Source of the DNA: Micromonospora kangleipakensis
GTDB taxonomy: Bacteria; Actinomycetota; Actinomycetes; Mycobacteriales; Micromonosporaceae
Assembly: GCF_004217615.1 (NCBI RefSeq)
Contig: NZ_SHLD01000001.1
Location: forward strand, 5,580,001 to 5,644,000
Direction of reading: 5' to 3'
Length of the DNA stretch: 64,000 bases
The translations under genes and the position numbers were made by a program. The notes under the pieces were generated by a model, which had not been told where the DNA came from, ran no database searches, and saw nothing but the letters and a program-made list of their open reading frames with translations. Below, piece after piece: positions 9,536-18,902 of the stretch (its first letter is position 1; each line of letters opens with the position of its first letter).

Positions 9536-10142
9536 GAGGACTTCGGGTCCGCCGAAGAGGTCACCACACAGAAAGCACTGGTCCGGGCGTTGCCGGTGGG
9601 ATCCGAGTCTCACCTAGCAGGACTGACACCGGTGCCTGCGCGGCAATGCTCAAGGTTATACGTCGATGCGGCGAGGCGCTCTCTGCTGGCGCTTGCCGGT
9701 GTCCCAGACGACGGCCGGCACCAGCCAGGCAGAGAGCAACGAAGCGTGAACACTTCGGTGTTCTCTGGGAGGTCACGCCGACTCGTTCGCCCGCATCGTC
9801 GCAGGTCAAAGCGCTCTGCTCTGTCCGGCCTCAGTGAGCACTTCGGACGCGGTGACCACTTCGCCAAGCTGCACCCAATCTGCACCCACCTGCAAGGCCC
9901 AAGCAAGCCGGAACTCCTTCCCGCTCTGACCTTGCGGATACGCCCCTACCAGGCGACATAGACTGCCGTTGACTGCTGTTCACTGCCGTTGAGCGCAGTT
10001 TGTGAAACGGGACGCCGCACCGCGTCTGGCCTGCGGAAACGTGGAGCCGCAGGTGCGCATGGCTGCAGTTGGGTGCAGTTGGGCACCGTTCGATGCAGTT
10101 CAGCGCTGTTCAACGCACCCCGTTGCTCCCAACCCGCTCCTG
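9536..10142. repeat. Long intergenic repeat copy II (most regular 10-bp arrays)
   Basis: The 9417-10317 gap contains no gene. It holds block A (9545-9620, with CCGAAGAGGTCAC), block B (9751-9780, identical over 30 bases to 14263-14292), block C (GTGACCACTTCG then GCACCC/GCTCCC-type repeats, 9858-9900), a first array of four exact 10-bp units at 9961-10000, the core TTGTGAAACGGGACGC (10000-10015), a CTGCGG/CCGCAG hairpin (10031-10052), a second array of five 10-bp units at 10061-10110 (for example GGCTGCAGTT, GGGTGCAGTT) and GCTCCC direct repeats (10125-10145). Confidence 0.65.
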
Positions 10143-10244
10143 CTCCTGCCCCAACTCCCCCGGCCATCACCGGCACCCAATTCACTGACGTCAACAAGAC
10201 CCAGAGCGGTTCACTCCCGGGCACAGCAGGGAAACGCGAGGTGG

Positions 10245-10275
10245 TGCTGCCGGGACCGTCACCGTCCCGGCAGCA
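10245..10275 (-). terminator. Strong hairpin downstream of the phytase-like gene
   Basis: A perfect 12-bp stem, TGCTGCCGGGAC paired with GTCCCGGCAGCA, around a 7-base loop, 43 bp past the stop of the minus-strand phytase-like gene. It has no T run, as is usual for high-GC actinomycete terminators. Confidence 0.7.
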
Positions 10276-10317
10276 TCGTGCATGCCCGTCGGAGGGTCGT
10301 GCGACGCTCTGCTCTCT

Positions 10318-11556
10318 CTACTCGCGGCGGAGGCCGGGCACCTTCACGACGATGAACTCGCTGTCGTCCGCCCGGCCGGGGTTGCGGCCTGTGTTGGGGA
10401 AATTGTTGTCACAGCCGAGCAGCAACTGGTTGCCGTCGATCTGATGGATGGCCTCGATCGACTCGCACGTTACGCGGTACGGGTTGCCGAGTCCGACGTC
10501 GCCGTTGTGGATGGGGGGCAGGGAAACCAGGTCGGGGTCGGGCACGGCCGCTAGGTCGACGGCCTCCGTCTTCACGAGCGAGCCGCCTGCATCGATATCG
10601 GCGAGGTTCACGACGTACACCTTGCGGAACAGCGCGTTCAGCCCGAGACCGCCGTCGCGCTCGATCACCGCGAGGTAGTGCCGGTCGAGGGCCGCCATGT
10701 CTGACACGAAGTAGCCGGGCTGCTCGGTCTGGTACAGCCAGACCCGTCCCGTGAAGGCCTCGTCGCGGACGCTGAACTCGAAGACGTGGCGCCGCGTGGT
10801 GCCGAGTTCGGCCGTCGTGGCCCCCTCGAGCGCCGGGTACAGGTACTGGCCGTCCGGGCTGATGGCCATGGCCTCGAAGCCGCGGCTGTTGGGCTGGGTT
10901 GCCGCCGCACCGCCGAGGTGGGGGTTGTTGGGCGACCGCAGGCCGCCCGGAGCCGCGAAGGGCGGGTCCAGCAGTTTGCCGGTGGCGTCGAAGTGCAGGA
11001 CCCACGGGCCGAACTCGTCGCCGACCCACAGGTCCCCATCAGCGCCACGCTGCAGGGACTCAGGATCGATGTCGCCGCCGGTCAACGACCGTTCGGTCGT
11101 CCCCTCGTTGACGATCGTGAAGCCGATCAGACCGTCGGGGTCACGGAACTGGATGAACTCGTTCAGATCGACGGCGACCTCGCCGCTCCCATCCTTGGCG
11201 GTCTTGAAGTCCGGCCGGATGTAGTAGGCGCGGATGAGGAAGTCCCTCGAGTTCGCCTTCGCGCCGAACCCGTTGTCTGGCATGGCGAGGTATTCCCCTG
11301 GGTGTCGGCCAGCGACGATCGCCGAGAACCCCTCGACCGGCTGCGAAGGCAGCGGGAATGTGATCCCGTTGACGGTCCCGGGAGGCAAGAGGGTCCCGGA
11401 GGGCGGGCCGGGGGCGTACGTCTCGACCGGCAGCACGGCGCGACCGAGCAGGGTCGGTTGCCCGCTTCCGGTGTCATCGGCGTGTGCGCCGAGGGATGGG
11501 ATCGCCACCGTCGCCGCGAGCGCGGCAGCGGCGAACGTGGACAGTCGCTTGATCAT
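10318..11556 (-). CDS. Secreted esterase-like phytase family protein
   Basis: The start is placed at ATG 11556 because GAGGAG lies seven bases upstream and the product then begins with a clean signal peptide ('MIKRLSTFAAAALAATVA', cleavage after AHA); a longer open frame to 11700 is upstream extension. The mature part, about 385 residues, has the beta-propeller features of the esterase-like-activity-of-phytase family: 'GFSAIVAG', 'YLAMPDNGFGAKANS', 'ISPDGQYLYPALEG', 'DLWVGDEFGPWVLHFD' and 'EFIVVKVPGL'. These proteins are secreted and act on phosphoesters, but the natural substrate of this branch is uncertain. It is followed by a hairpin terminator and is monocistronic. Confidence 0.85.
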   Translation of the reverse strand: MIKRLSTFAAAALAATVAIPSLGAHADDTGSGQPTLLGRAVLPVETYAPGPPSGTLLPPGTVNGITFPLPSQPVEGFSAIVAGRHPGEYLAMPDNGFGAKANSRDFLIRAYYIRPDFKTAKDGSGEVAVDLNEFIQFRDPDGLIGFTIVNEGTTERSLTGGDIDPESLQRGADGDLWVGDEFGPWVLHFDATGKLLDPPFAAPGGLRSPNNPHLGGAAATQPNSRGFEAMAISPDGQYLYPALEGATTAELGTTRRHVFEFSVRDEAFTGRVWLYQTEQPGYFVSDMAALDRHYLAVIERDGGLGLNALFRKVYVVNLADIDAGGSLVKTEAVDLAAVPDPDLVSLPPIHNGDVGLGNPYRVTCESIEAIHQIDGNQLLLGCDNNFPNTGRNPGRADDSEFIVVKVPGLRRE

Positions 11557-11814
11557 CACCGGCTCCTCAGGACGGTGTGAACCACTAGTGAGCTTGCGTA
11601 AGCCCGTGTCCCGGGTACAGGTTGCCGAGGTCCGACGCCCGCACGGGACCGACTCGGTCTCCAGCCTGACCCAAATCGGAACGCGTGACCATCCGCTCAA
11701 CGATGCGATTGCGTGGACGATTGACCGGTAAAGGTTCGCCGTCGCCGCTCACCAACGCGCGACTTCCGATTCCGGCGCAACCGCCGAATTATGCTCGTCG
11801 AGGAGAACAGACAA

Positions 11815-12999
11815 TCATTGCAGCGTGTCGATCAATTCGCGCAGCTCGTCGTCGGTTGCAGCATCCGTGCTAGCGTTCGCCACCGTCTTGTCGGAGGCGA
11901 CGAAACCAACCGCGGTTGGCTTGGTCTGCCCGGCTTCGATACCGGTTGCCTGGCTGATGTGGTATCCGGCCGTACCCTTGATGTCCACGCCAACCGGCAC
12001 GGGGAACGGGCCTGCCGCCTTCGACGCCTCCTCGGCCAAGGACGCGGCGTCGGCCGGGTTGAGCAGGCTGCCCTTCCAATCCGCGGGCGGTACTGCGACG
12101 AGCATGCCGATCACCCGCGGTCGGACGCCGCCCTGCGTCAACGGTAGGAGTCGAGCCACCATCTTTCGGATGCCCGCCGCATCTCCGACGACGATCACCA
12201 ACGGCGGCGGATAGTCGGCCAATGCGAGCTCGCCGCCGCCCACCCGCGGCAGGCGGAAGTCCTCGATCCTCAGATCGGACGCGTCTTGCGCGCCGACGGG
12301 TAGCTCAGTGGAGAACGTGCCAACGTCAACAGTGTGAACGAAATCGACGTCGGTAGCCACGATGGACAGCGTCGCTCCATCATCCTTGAGTAGCAGCCCT
12401 GTCGCCTGATCCAACGACATCTCGTGCGGCTCGGGCATCCCGCCCTCGTCAATCGAGGCGGCGCACGCATAGCGGACGGCGGTGTGCCCGAGTAAGGTGT
12501 GCGTCCCCAAGCGGCGGGCCTCCGGGCACGCCCGCCGGAAATGCTGCGAGCCCTCCCGAAGGACGTAGACCGGCCGCTGGCCGGCGTCCGGGTCGTCGAC
12601 CCGGGTGTACGCCGGCTCGCCATTCGGGTTGTAGTCGAGCAGGACCTGGCCGTCCCAGACCGTCCAACTGCCGTCGGTCCTCTTCTCCCAGTCCGTCTCC
12701 GGTTCCCCGAAGTAGTTAATGCGGGTACGCCGATTGCCGTCGGCGATCACCTCGTACTCCTGACGGAACTCCTGTCCGTCCTGCCTCATGATCATGGTGT
12801 AGCGGCCGCGAATCACGTCAAGCGTCTGCTTGACGACTCCGGTCGAAGTTCCCGCCGGCGGAGCCTGCCGCACCGGCTGCCCACAGCTGTTGATTGCCAG
12901 CACCACTACGGCCCAACCGCCGATGACCGGCCACCACGCGCGCCGCGCAGGCCGGCGAGATTCCCAGGTTGTTGACTTGGGAGGTCGCGGGTCGTCCAT
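11815..12999 (-). CDS. Membrane-anchored protein with LolA-like and redoxin-like domains
   Basis: The start is placed at ATG 12999 ('MDDPRPPKS'). A longer open frame to 13518 has low-quality upstream sequence. Residues 20-45 are a membrane anchor ('WWPVIGGWAVVVLAINSCG'), basic on its cytoplasmic side; the Cys could be a weak lipobox. Residues about 55-230 resemble the beta-sheet of LolA/MucB-like lipoprotein carriers ('GRYTMIMRQDGQEFRQEYEV', 'WDGQVLLDYNPNGE'). The last 150 residues look like a degenerate thioredoxin/AhpC fold ('EDFRLPRVGGGELALADY', then 'PPPLVIVVGDAAG') without the CxxC active site. It is therefore probably a periplasm-side carrier or sensor rather than an oxidoreductase. Domain calls are from sequence pattern only. 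Confidence 0.6.
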   Translation of the reverse strand: MDDPRPPKSTTWESRRPARRAWWPVIGGWAVVVLAINSCGQPVRQAPPAGTSTGVVKQTLDVIRGRYTMIMRQDGQEFRQEYEVIADGNRRTRINYFGEPETDWEKRTDGSWTVWDGQVLLDYNPNGEPAYTRVDDPDAGQRPVYVLREGSQHFRRACPEARRLGTHTLLGHTAVRYACAASIDEGGMPEPHEMSLDQATGLLLKDDGATLSIVATDVDFVHTVDVGTFSTELPVGAQDASDLRIEDFRLPRVGGGELALADYPPPLVIVVGDAAGIRKMVARLLPLTQGGVRPRVIGMLVAVPPADWKGSLLNPADAASLAEEASKAAGPFPVPVGVDIKGTAGYHISQATGIEAGQTKPTAVGFVASDKTVANASTDAATDDELRELIDTLQ

Positions 13000-13407
13000 G
13001 GCAGGACTTCCTAACGTCGCCGATGCCGGACGTTGTCGATGCCGGCCGAAGCGCCTTCCCGCCAGCGTGGCGAGTGTCACCTGCTTCGGAGGGCTGCCCC
13101 CGCTCCTAGCGTTCTCGCCGGACGCGCCGCCGTCAATTGGCTGATAGTTGTCATCGATTCGACCGCCGGCCCCGCCAAGAACCATCTCGCAGCGGCCTCT
13201 GGCCACGGATTCGAAGCCGGGCACGTGCATGACCAGGTACTCGGTCGGCGACATGACGTGCCTGCGGCCATCGATCTCACCCCGGGTGAGGCGGTCGAGT
13301 GCCGTCCACCCCGGTGCTGGCTCTGCGACGGCGGCGCTGCTTTGGAACTGCCTGCCCTGGCAAGATCGGGGCCATGGCGAGGGAGACGCCTCGGTAAGGA
13401 GGCGGCG
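13000..13407. other. Divergent intergenic region, no gene
   Basis: A 408-bp gap between the minus-strand anchored protein and the plus-strand acetyltransferase. Both promoters should lie here. The minus strand is open throughout, in frame with the gene at 11815, but has no ribosome site and its product composition is unlike a protein domain. A fragment near 13215-13320 could be an old coding remnant. Confidence 0.4.
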
Positions 13408-13953
13408 ATGGGTCACGGTCATGAGTTGAGGACGGAGCGGCTGCGGCTGCGGCGTTGGCGGGAGGCCGACCGGGCAGCGTTCGCGCAAATGAACGCCGAC
13501 CCCGAGGTCATGGAACACTTTCCCGCACCGCTCACCCGCCGCGACAGTGATTTACTGGTCGACCGTATCGAGGCCGGCTTCGAGCAACATGGGTTCGGGC
13601 TGTGGGCCATCGAGGTGGTTACGACCGGGCAGTTCGTCGGGTTGACCGGCCTGTCGGTGCCCGGGTTCGAGGCTCACTTCATACCCGCAGTGGAGGTTGG
13701 CTGGCGGCTGGCGCGACCGGCCTGGGGCCAGGGGTATGCGACGGAGGCAGCCCGGGCGGCGATCGACTACGGCTTCACCCGCGCGGCGCTTCCGATGATC
13801 GTCTCTTTCACGGCCGCTATCAATGCCAGGTCGCGGGCGGTCATGGAGCGGCTCGGCATGGCCCGCGACCCGGCAGACGACTTCGACCACCCCGACTTGC
13901 CGCCGGGCCATCGGCTCCGCCGGCACGTCCTGTACCGAATCTCTCCTGGCTAG
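13408..13953 (+). CDS. GNAT acetyltransferase, RimJ/RimL type
   Basis: A 181-residue protein beginning at ATG 13408, chosen because AAGGAGG lies just upstream; the frame is open further left but without coding character. It begins with the typical 'ELRTERLRLRRWREADRAAF' strand-helix of the RimJ/RimL subfamily, and contains 'VEVGWRLARPAWGQGYATEA' with the acetyl-CoA-binding loop, and 'INARSRAVMERLGM' near the end. Members acetylate N-terminal or side-chain amines of proteins or small molecules. The gene is isolated, divergent from the anchored LolA-like protein, and followed by a long repeat copy. Substrate unknown. Confidence 0.9.
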   Translation: MGHGHELRTERLRLRRWREADRAAFAQMNADPEVMEHFPAPLTRRDSDLLVDRIEAGFEQHGFGLWAIEVVTTGQFVGLTGLSVPGFEAHFIPAVEVGWRLARPAWGQGYATEAARAAIDYGFTRAALPMIVSFTAAINARSRAVMERLGMARDPADDFDHPDLPPGHRLRRHVLYRISPG

Positions 13954-14046
13954 CAGCAGACGGCGCTGTCCCGAGCAACGCACTCATTCCCCAGATGAGG
14001 ACTCGAGATAAGGACACCGCCAGGCGGACCAGCGAAAGCCACGGAT

Positions 14047-14665
14047 GCTGACCCCTTCGGGTGTGCCGAAGAGCTCACCGAATAGTAAGGCCTGGTCAAG
14101 CCGCTGCACGTGAGATCGATGTTCCAGGAAGCGGGACCGGCGCCAGCGGCTACCTGGCGAACCGCAGCGACAAGCGCCGATCTAGTAACTCCAACCCTGT
14201 CCGGCAAAGCCGGTGGGCGCCGCCGGTAGAGCGTGTGGGCGGGACAGCATTGCCAGCGTGACCACTTCGGTGTTCTCTGGGAGGTCACGCCGGGCCGCTC
14301 GCCCACATCACCGCAGGTCAGAGCACTCGGCTCTGTCCAGTGTCGGTGAGCACTTCGGGCGCGGTGACCACTTCGCCAACCTGCACCCAATCTGCTCCCA
14401 CTTGCAAGGCCATGCCATCCAGCAGCTCCTTACCGCCGTGACCTGCGCATACTCCCCTGCCAGGGGACATAGAGTGCTGTCGACTGCTGCGCAAAACCGG
14501 GGAGCACTCCGTGTGAACCAGGACGCCACACCCACTCTGACCTGCGGAAACGAAAACCCGCTGGTCGCGATGGGTGCAGATGAGCCCCGCTCGGTGCCGT
14601 TGGACGCTATTCAACGCCGTTCAGTGCATCCGGTTGCTCCCAACGTGCTCCCCCAATCTCGGGGC
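14047..14665. repeat. Long intergenic repeat copy III
   Basis: Same block order as copy II: block A (14050-14130), block B (14258-14292, an inverted repeat GTGACC N19 GGTCAC whose middle contains CACTTCGGTG), block C (14346-14412), a decayed first array (14471-14505), core GTGTGAACCAGGACGC (14511-14526), a CTGCGG-type hairpin (14541-14566), and a second 10-bp array (14592-14631) followed by GCTCCC repeats. Blocks B and C are nearly identical to copy II; the left part is more diverged. There is no gene in this stretch. Confidence 0.65.
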
Positions 14666-14718
14666 CCTAGACCGGCGGCAGCTGATCGGCGCTGACCAGC
14701 AACTGCTTGCCCCTCCGG

Positions 14719-14910
14719 TTACGCGTCGACCCCCTGCAGGACAACCTGTTCCACGCGCTCGTTCAAACTGCGCCGCAACGTCGTGGTCGAGGCCAGCCAC
14801 CGAAACCCGCGCGACACCATGTCCTCCCCCAGCCAAGACCCGAACGCTCGAACCACATCACACGGACGTGTCGCGGTATGCAGAGTCAGCGCTATCATCG
14901 CCCACACCAT
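14719..14910 (-). CDS. Possible small hypothetical protein (63 aa)
   Basis: A short minus-strand frame starting 'MVWAMIALTLHTATRPCDVV' and ending 'SLNERVEQVVLQGVDA'. The composition is more protein-like than the neighbouring noise, with hydrophobic and charged residues mixed and few Pro/Arg runs. There is no clear ribosome site and no family I recognise. It sits between a repeat copy and a transposase remnant and may itself be a fragment. Confidence 0.25.
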   Translation of the reverse strand: MVWAMIALTLHTATRPCDVVRAFGSWLGEDMVSRGFRWLASTTTLRRSLNERVEQVVLQGVDA

Positions 14911-15086
14911 CCTGCCAATACCTCAGCGGCGTGGCCGGCCCCACGACGGCCTCGAACGCCAAGCGCCGGCTCGCGGCCAGGAAGAACGACGGGCCACCAT
15001 GCGCAACTGAGCCTGCAGGCGATCTACACCACGCCACGGGACGTGACCGCGATCGGCTCACCTTGACCGAGCAGCTCAATTTCCGA

Positions 15087-15369
15087 CGAGCGTGGTCACC
15101 CTCATCCGGCTGCTGCCGATGAGCGATGCGGACAACAACGTCGAGATTCTTGCCGTGCGCCACCAACTCGCCGTCGGCAGCGCCAGATCGACAAGCCCCG
15201 CCTCACCCCGCCCGACCGGGCGCTCCTGGCCGCCCTCCTGCACCGGCTACCCAGGCCGACGCTGCGGCAACTGCACCTGATCGTCTCCCCGGACACCGTC
15301 CTGCGCCGGCACCGCGACCTGCTCCGCCGCCACCACGCCAAGGCATCCCGGCCGAAACGCCCTTATGTG
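15087..15369 (+). pseudogene. N-terminal remnant of an integrase-core transposase
   Basis: The translation reads 'LIRLLPMSDADNNVEILAVRHQL', the conserved opening of a widespread actinobacterial integrase-core (rve-type, IS3/IS481-related) transposase. After a frameshift near 15175-15185 it continues as 'LTPPDRALLAALLHRLPRPT' and 'LIVSPDTVLRRHRDLLRRHH'. The catalytic core that should follow is missing; the similarity ends near 15369. It is a decayed fragment. Confidence 0.65.
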
Positions 15370-15759
15370 ACATTGAGACTCGGCAGGCATGGCGCTCCAC
15401 CTGTCAAAGCATCCCATGATGTTGTTTGTCAAGCAGCAATTTGTTGATCTCGCTGTATTGGTGTCCAGGCCTTGACTTCGTCGTACTTCGTGTCGGTCTT
15501 GAGGCAGCCGTGCCGGATGCGCGGCTGGCGGCGTCGGGCACGATGCCGAGCAGCCGGGAGCCGTCCGCGCCACCGCGATTGTGATTGCGGCAGCGCGGCC
15601 AGTTCGTTGGCAGCGCGGCGTAGCTGTCGGCCCGCTGCTCGGCGGAGCCACTCTGTGGGCGCGCTACTCCCGGAAGGCGCGCCACAGTCGGCTTGCCGAC
15701 ACCTACCGTGGACGGCCGCATTCGTATTGTAATTTCAGCGCCACAGTGGGGGATGAGGG
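15370..15759. other. Gap upstream of the CHAT gene, unidentified remnant
   Basis: No complete gene. The minus strand at about 15420-15500 reads 'LKTDTKYDEVKAWTPIQRDQ' before a stop, which looks like a real C-terminal end of some lost protein, but I cannot name it. The right end must carry the promoter of the CHAT gene; a lower-GC stretch at 15715-15740 is the likeliest place. Confidence 0.35.
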
Positions 15760-18700
15760 ATGAATCGCGAAGTCCAGTACGACGTCCTCGCCGTACTTCC
15801 GCCCGACGAGCAGCGGGAGCGATTGCGGCGGCTGGATCAGCTTCACCCGATCGCCGGGTACGAGGCAGAGGTCGTCACGATCGCCGACCTGCGTGACGAT
15901 CTGCCGTGGTGGTCCGACCGGCTGGCCGCCGAGTTCGTCGCGTACCTGAATTTCGCGCTGCTGCACGGCGCGGCGGTCCTGACGCTGCGGTCCGTGCCGG
16001 AGACCGACCTCGCCAGCCTCGCCGGCGCCTGCGACGCGGCACTGAAGCCGGCGGAGGCTCCGATGGACGTGCCGTACCTGCCGCTGCGCGAGCGTCCGAT
16101 GGCGCTCGCGATGCCATCCGGCGCGTACGGTGACGGCCATCTCGACACGCCGCGGGACACCGCGTTCTCGGCCGACGGCGGGCACGCGGTGACCACCGCC
16201 GCCGGGCTGGTGAAGATCTGGGACGTCGCATCCGGCCTATGCGTGGCGACCGTGCCGATCGACGCTATGCGGGTACGGCTGTCGCCCGACGGCGCCTTCG
16301 TGCTGGCGATCCAATGGCAGCACAGCGACGTGCTGGAGACGGCGACCGGCCGGCGCGTCACCTCGGTGCCGTCGGAGGACGCCCGATTCTCCCCCGACAG
16401 CCGGCGGCTCGCCGTCGTCGACCACCGCGCCGACACTTGGACACCCGACGGCGAAATCGAGCACGTCGGTGATGTCCTGCGGGTGTACGACACCACGACG
16501 GGCGCGCAGGCGCGCGAGCTTGCCGGGTGCTGGGCCGCGTTCAGCCCCGACGGCGACGTCATCGCCGTCGAGGATCCGCTGAGCGTCGCCGACAAGGCCG
16601 CCGGCGAGGTGGGCACCTGCACCTTCGTCGCGCTGGCCGACGGCGAAGTTCGATTCCGGGCGCCGGGCCGAGCACCGATGTTTGCGCCGGATCGGCACAT
16701 CGTCGTAACCGTGGTGGGTACCGAGGTGGTGCTGTGGGATGCCGAAACGGGAGCCCGAATCCGGACACTCCCGGCGGCCGAACGAGTGGCGCTGCGGCAC
16801 GGGTACGGCGCCGCGCCGTCGAGGTTCCCCGGCGGCGAGATGGTGTTCGTGCCGCAGGACTGGTCGACGTACGCGGCCTGGCACCTATCCAGCGGACGGC
16901 ACTTCACCGTCGAGGGCAGCGGACTCCGGTTGGTGCCTGGACGAGACATCGTGGTGGCCGTCGACCGCGAGGTGGTCGGCCTCGACGCCCGAACCGGCAG
17001 CGAGCGGTACCGGCTGCGCGGCGACGACGTCCAGATAGCGCCGGCCGGCGACAAGCTCGCGACCACTCGGGACGCATGGGTTTTCCGCGCCAACGAGTCG
17101 ACTATGCGGACTGGCAGCACCACGGTCGCGGAGGCCGACACCGGGGCGGTACTCTTCGACGTACCCGGCATCGCACCGAGGTTCGCGGACAACGGCCAGC
17201 TCATGACGACCCAGATCGACGGCCGGCTGCACCTGTGGGACACCACGACCGCAGCACCGATCGCCCAGGTCGGAAATGTTCGCGTACTCTCCCGGGCCCG
17301 CCGCGGCGAGCCCGGCGGCATGGGCTCGGGCGAAGAGGCGGCCGTGCCCGCCACGGCCGTCGCGCGGTACGCCGACGTCGTCACGCCGGAGGCGGTACGG
17401 GCGGGCGTTCCGTTCGCCCTCACCGTCCAATTGCGACAGTCACCGGTCGCCGGCGGGACGTCCGCGCCCGTCGACTTCGCGCCGACACGCGACAAAGACA
17501 GCCAGCCGACCGGCGCTGCCGCGGTGTACGCGGTTGTCTATCCGTCAGCGGCCTTCGAAGTCATCGGCGCTCGGCGCCGGGCCGAGCTGACCGTATACCC
17601 GGACCGGGACGGGGACACGGTCACGTTCGACCTGCGGGCCCGCCCCGGTGCAGCCGGCACCAACGAGATCAACGTCGGCTTCTTCGTCGGCGGCGACCTG
17701 CTGGGCCAAGTCACCACCGTTGTGTCGGTGACCGCCCAGCCGGGCCCGGGCGCACGCCACGTAGGCTTCCGCCCGCGCGGCATCCCCCAGGACGACGCCG
17801 CACCCGACGTCATCCTGACTGTCAACCGGGCGCGGGCACAAGGGCAGGACACGCTGAGCTACAGCCTCGAGTGGCGGGCGCAGAACTGGCCGGTCATCGA
17901 CGCCGGACAGGTCGTGCTGAACACCTCGGCCGGAGCGCTGCTCGCCGACATCTTCACGAAGCTCGGCGACGCGTCCCGCAGTCGCTCACCCGACGACGGA
18001 GGCCACCGGGAATCGCGGATCCGCAAGATGGGGGAGAACCTCTACTACAAGCTGTTCACACCGCACCTGAAGAAGCTCTTCAAGCAGCTTCCGACGGGGT
18101 CCAGCCTGCTGGTGTACAGCAACGAGCCGTGGATTCCCTGGGAACTGGTCAAGCCGTGGGGCGCGGATCTGCCGCCCGGCACCGACGAGTACCTCTGCGC
18201 CCGGTTCGACCTGTCCCGCTGGTACTACAGCGACGGGGGCCAGCTTCCGCGAGCGCGGCTGCAGATCGGCGACATCGCGCCAGTGATCCCGACGACCAAC
18301 CTCCTCGCGGTACGCACCGAGGCCCTGTGCCTGGAGCAATTGCCGAACCGGTGGCCGCCGGTGCGACTGCCCCGGCCCTACCCTGTGCGTGCCGATGAGG
18401 TGCTCAGCATGATGGCCGCCGGCCGCACCAACCTCTTCCACTTCGCTACGCACGGGCTGCTGCGTCCGGGGGATCCCACGGTGGCGACAATTGAGCTCGA
18501 CCGCGGCACGCTCTCCTTCGACGACATCATCGGTACCGACCTCGAAAGCGGCCTGCTGTCGGCGACCCCGCTGGTGTTTCTCAACGCGTGTCACAGCGGG
18601 CGGCAAACCGTGAGCGTCGTCGGCGACGACGGCTGGGTGCAGCGCTTCCTCACACTCGGTTGCCGCGCCTTCATCGGTGCCAACTGGCTCATCGATGACG

Positions 18701-18876
18701 AGCTGGCGGCAAAGTTCGCGATCGCGGTCTACGACGGACTGGTGGCCGGCCGGCCGCTGGCCCGGGCGGTCCGACTGGCGCGCGCCGACGTCCGCCAGCT
18801 GGACCCCGGCAACGCGACCTGGCTGGCATACGCCGTGTACGGACACCCAGGGCTCACGCTCTCGGCAAAGCCGTGA
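15760..18876 (+). CDS. Beta-propeller/CHAT caspase-like protease (1,038 aa)
   Basis: Starts at ATG 15760 after a G-rich ribosome site (GGGGGATGAGGG). Residues 1-115 form a small helical domain of unknown type. Residues about 125-510 are WD40-like propeller blades ('TPRDTAFSADGGHAVTTAAG', 'VRLSPDGAFVLAI', 'GRLHLWDTTTAAPIAQVG'). Residues about 530-660 are a beta sandwich. The C-terminal third is a CHAT (caspase HetF-associated TPR) peptidase domain with the dyad seen directly: His898 in 'FHFATHG' and Cys944 in 'VFLNACHSG', preceded by 'IPWELVKPWG' as in other CHAT proteins. CHAT proteases act in phage defence and regulated cell death, for example by cleaving gasdermins. The propeller is the probable sensor. 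The next gene encodes a membrane protein, suggesting protease plus membrane effector. The defence role is inference. Confidence 0.85.
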   Translation: MNREVQYDVLAVLPPDEQRERLRRLDQLHPIAGYEAEVVTIADLRDDLPWWSDRLAAEFVAYLNFALLHGAAVLTLRSVPETDLASLAGACDAALKPAEAPMDVPYLPLRERPMALAMPSGAYGDGHLDTPRDTAFSADGGHAVTTAAGLVKIWDVASGLCVATVPIDAMRVRLSPDGAFVLAIQWQHSDVLETATGRRVTSVPSEDARFSPDSRRLAVVDHRADTWTPDGEIEHVGDVLRVYDTTTGAQARELAGCWAAFSPDGDVIAVEDPLSVADKAAGEVGTCTFVALADGEVRFRAPGRAPMFAPDRHIVVTVVGTEVVLWDAETGARIRTLPAAERVALRHGYGAAPSRFPGGEMVFVPQDWSTYAAWHLSSGRHFTVEGSGLRLVPGRDIVVAVDREVVGLDARTGSERYRLRGDDVQIAPAGDKLATTRDAWVFRANESTMRTGSTTVAEADTGAVLFDVPGIAPRFADNGQLMTTQIDGRLHLWDTTTAAPIAQVGNVRVLSRARRGEPGGMGSGEEAAVPATAVARYADVVTPEAVRAGVPFALTVQLRQSPVAGGTSAPVDFAPTRDKDSQPTGAAAVYAVVYPSAAFEVIGARRRAELTVYPDRDGDTVTFDLRARPGAAGTNEINVGFFVGGDLLGQVTTVVSVTAQPGPGARHVGFRPRGIPQDDAAPDVILTVNRARAQGQDTLSYSLEWRAQNWPVIDAGQVVLNTSAGALLADIFTKLGDASRSRSPDDGGHRESRIRKMGENLYYKLFTPHLKKLFKQLPTGSSLLVYSNEPWIPWELVKPWGADLPPGTDEYLCARFDLSRWYYSDGGQLPRARLQIGDIAPVIPTTNLLAVRTEALCLEQLPNRWPPVRLPRPYPVRADEVLSMMAAGRTNLFHFATHGLLRPGDPTVATIELDRGTLSFDDIIGTDLESGLLSATPLVFLNACHSGRQTVSVVGDDGWVQRFLTLGCRAFIGANWLIDDELAAKFAIAVYDGLVAGRPLARAVRLARADVRQLDPGNATWLAYAVYGHPGLTLSAKP

Positions 18877-18902
18877 TCTTGAGTAGCAACCGGGAGGCGG
18901 AG

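Noticed and set aside
9961..10110. CRISPR-like short repeats
   Set aside because: Units are 10 bp with no unique spacers; this is an iteron-like array, and no cas gene is present.
13000..13518. N-terminal extension of the LolA/redoxin-like protein
   Set aside because: The extra 170 residues have no coding character and would bury the membrane anchor; ATG 12999 gives a normal protein.
16527..18398. Plus-strand frame of 623 codons inside the CHAT gene
   Set aside because: Arg/Pro-rich shadow in another frame of the CHAT gene, which has clear motifs.
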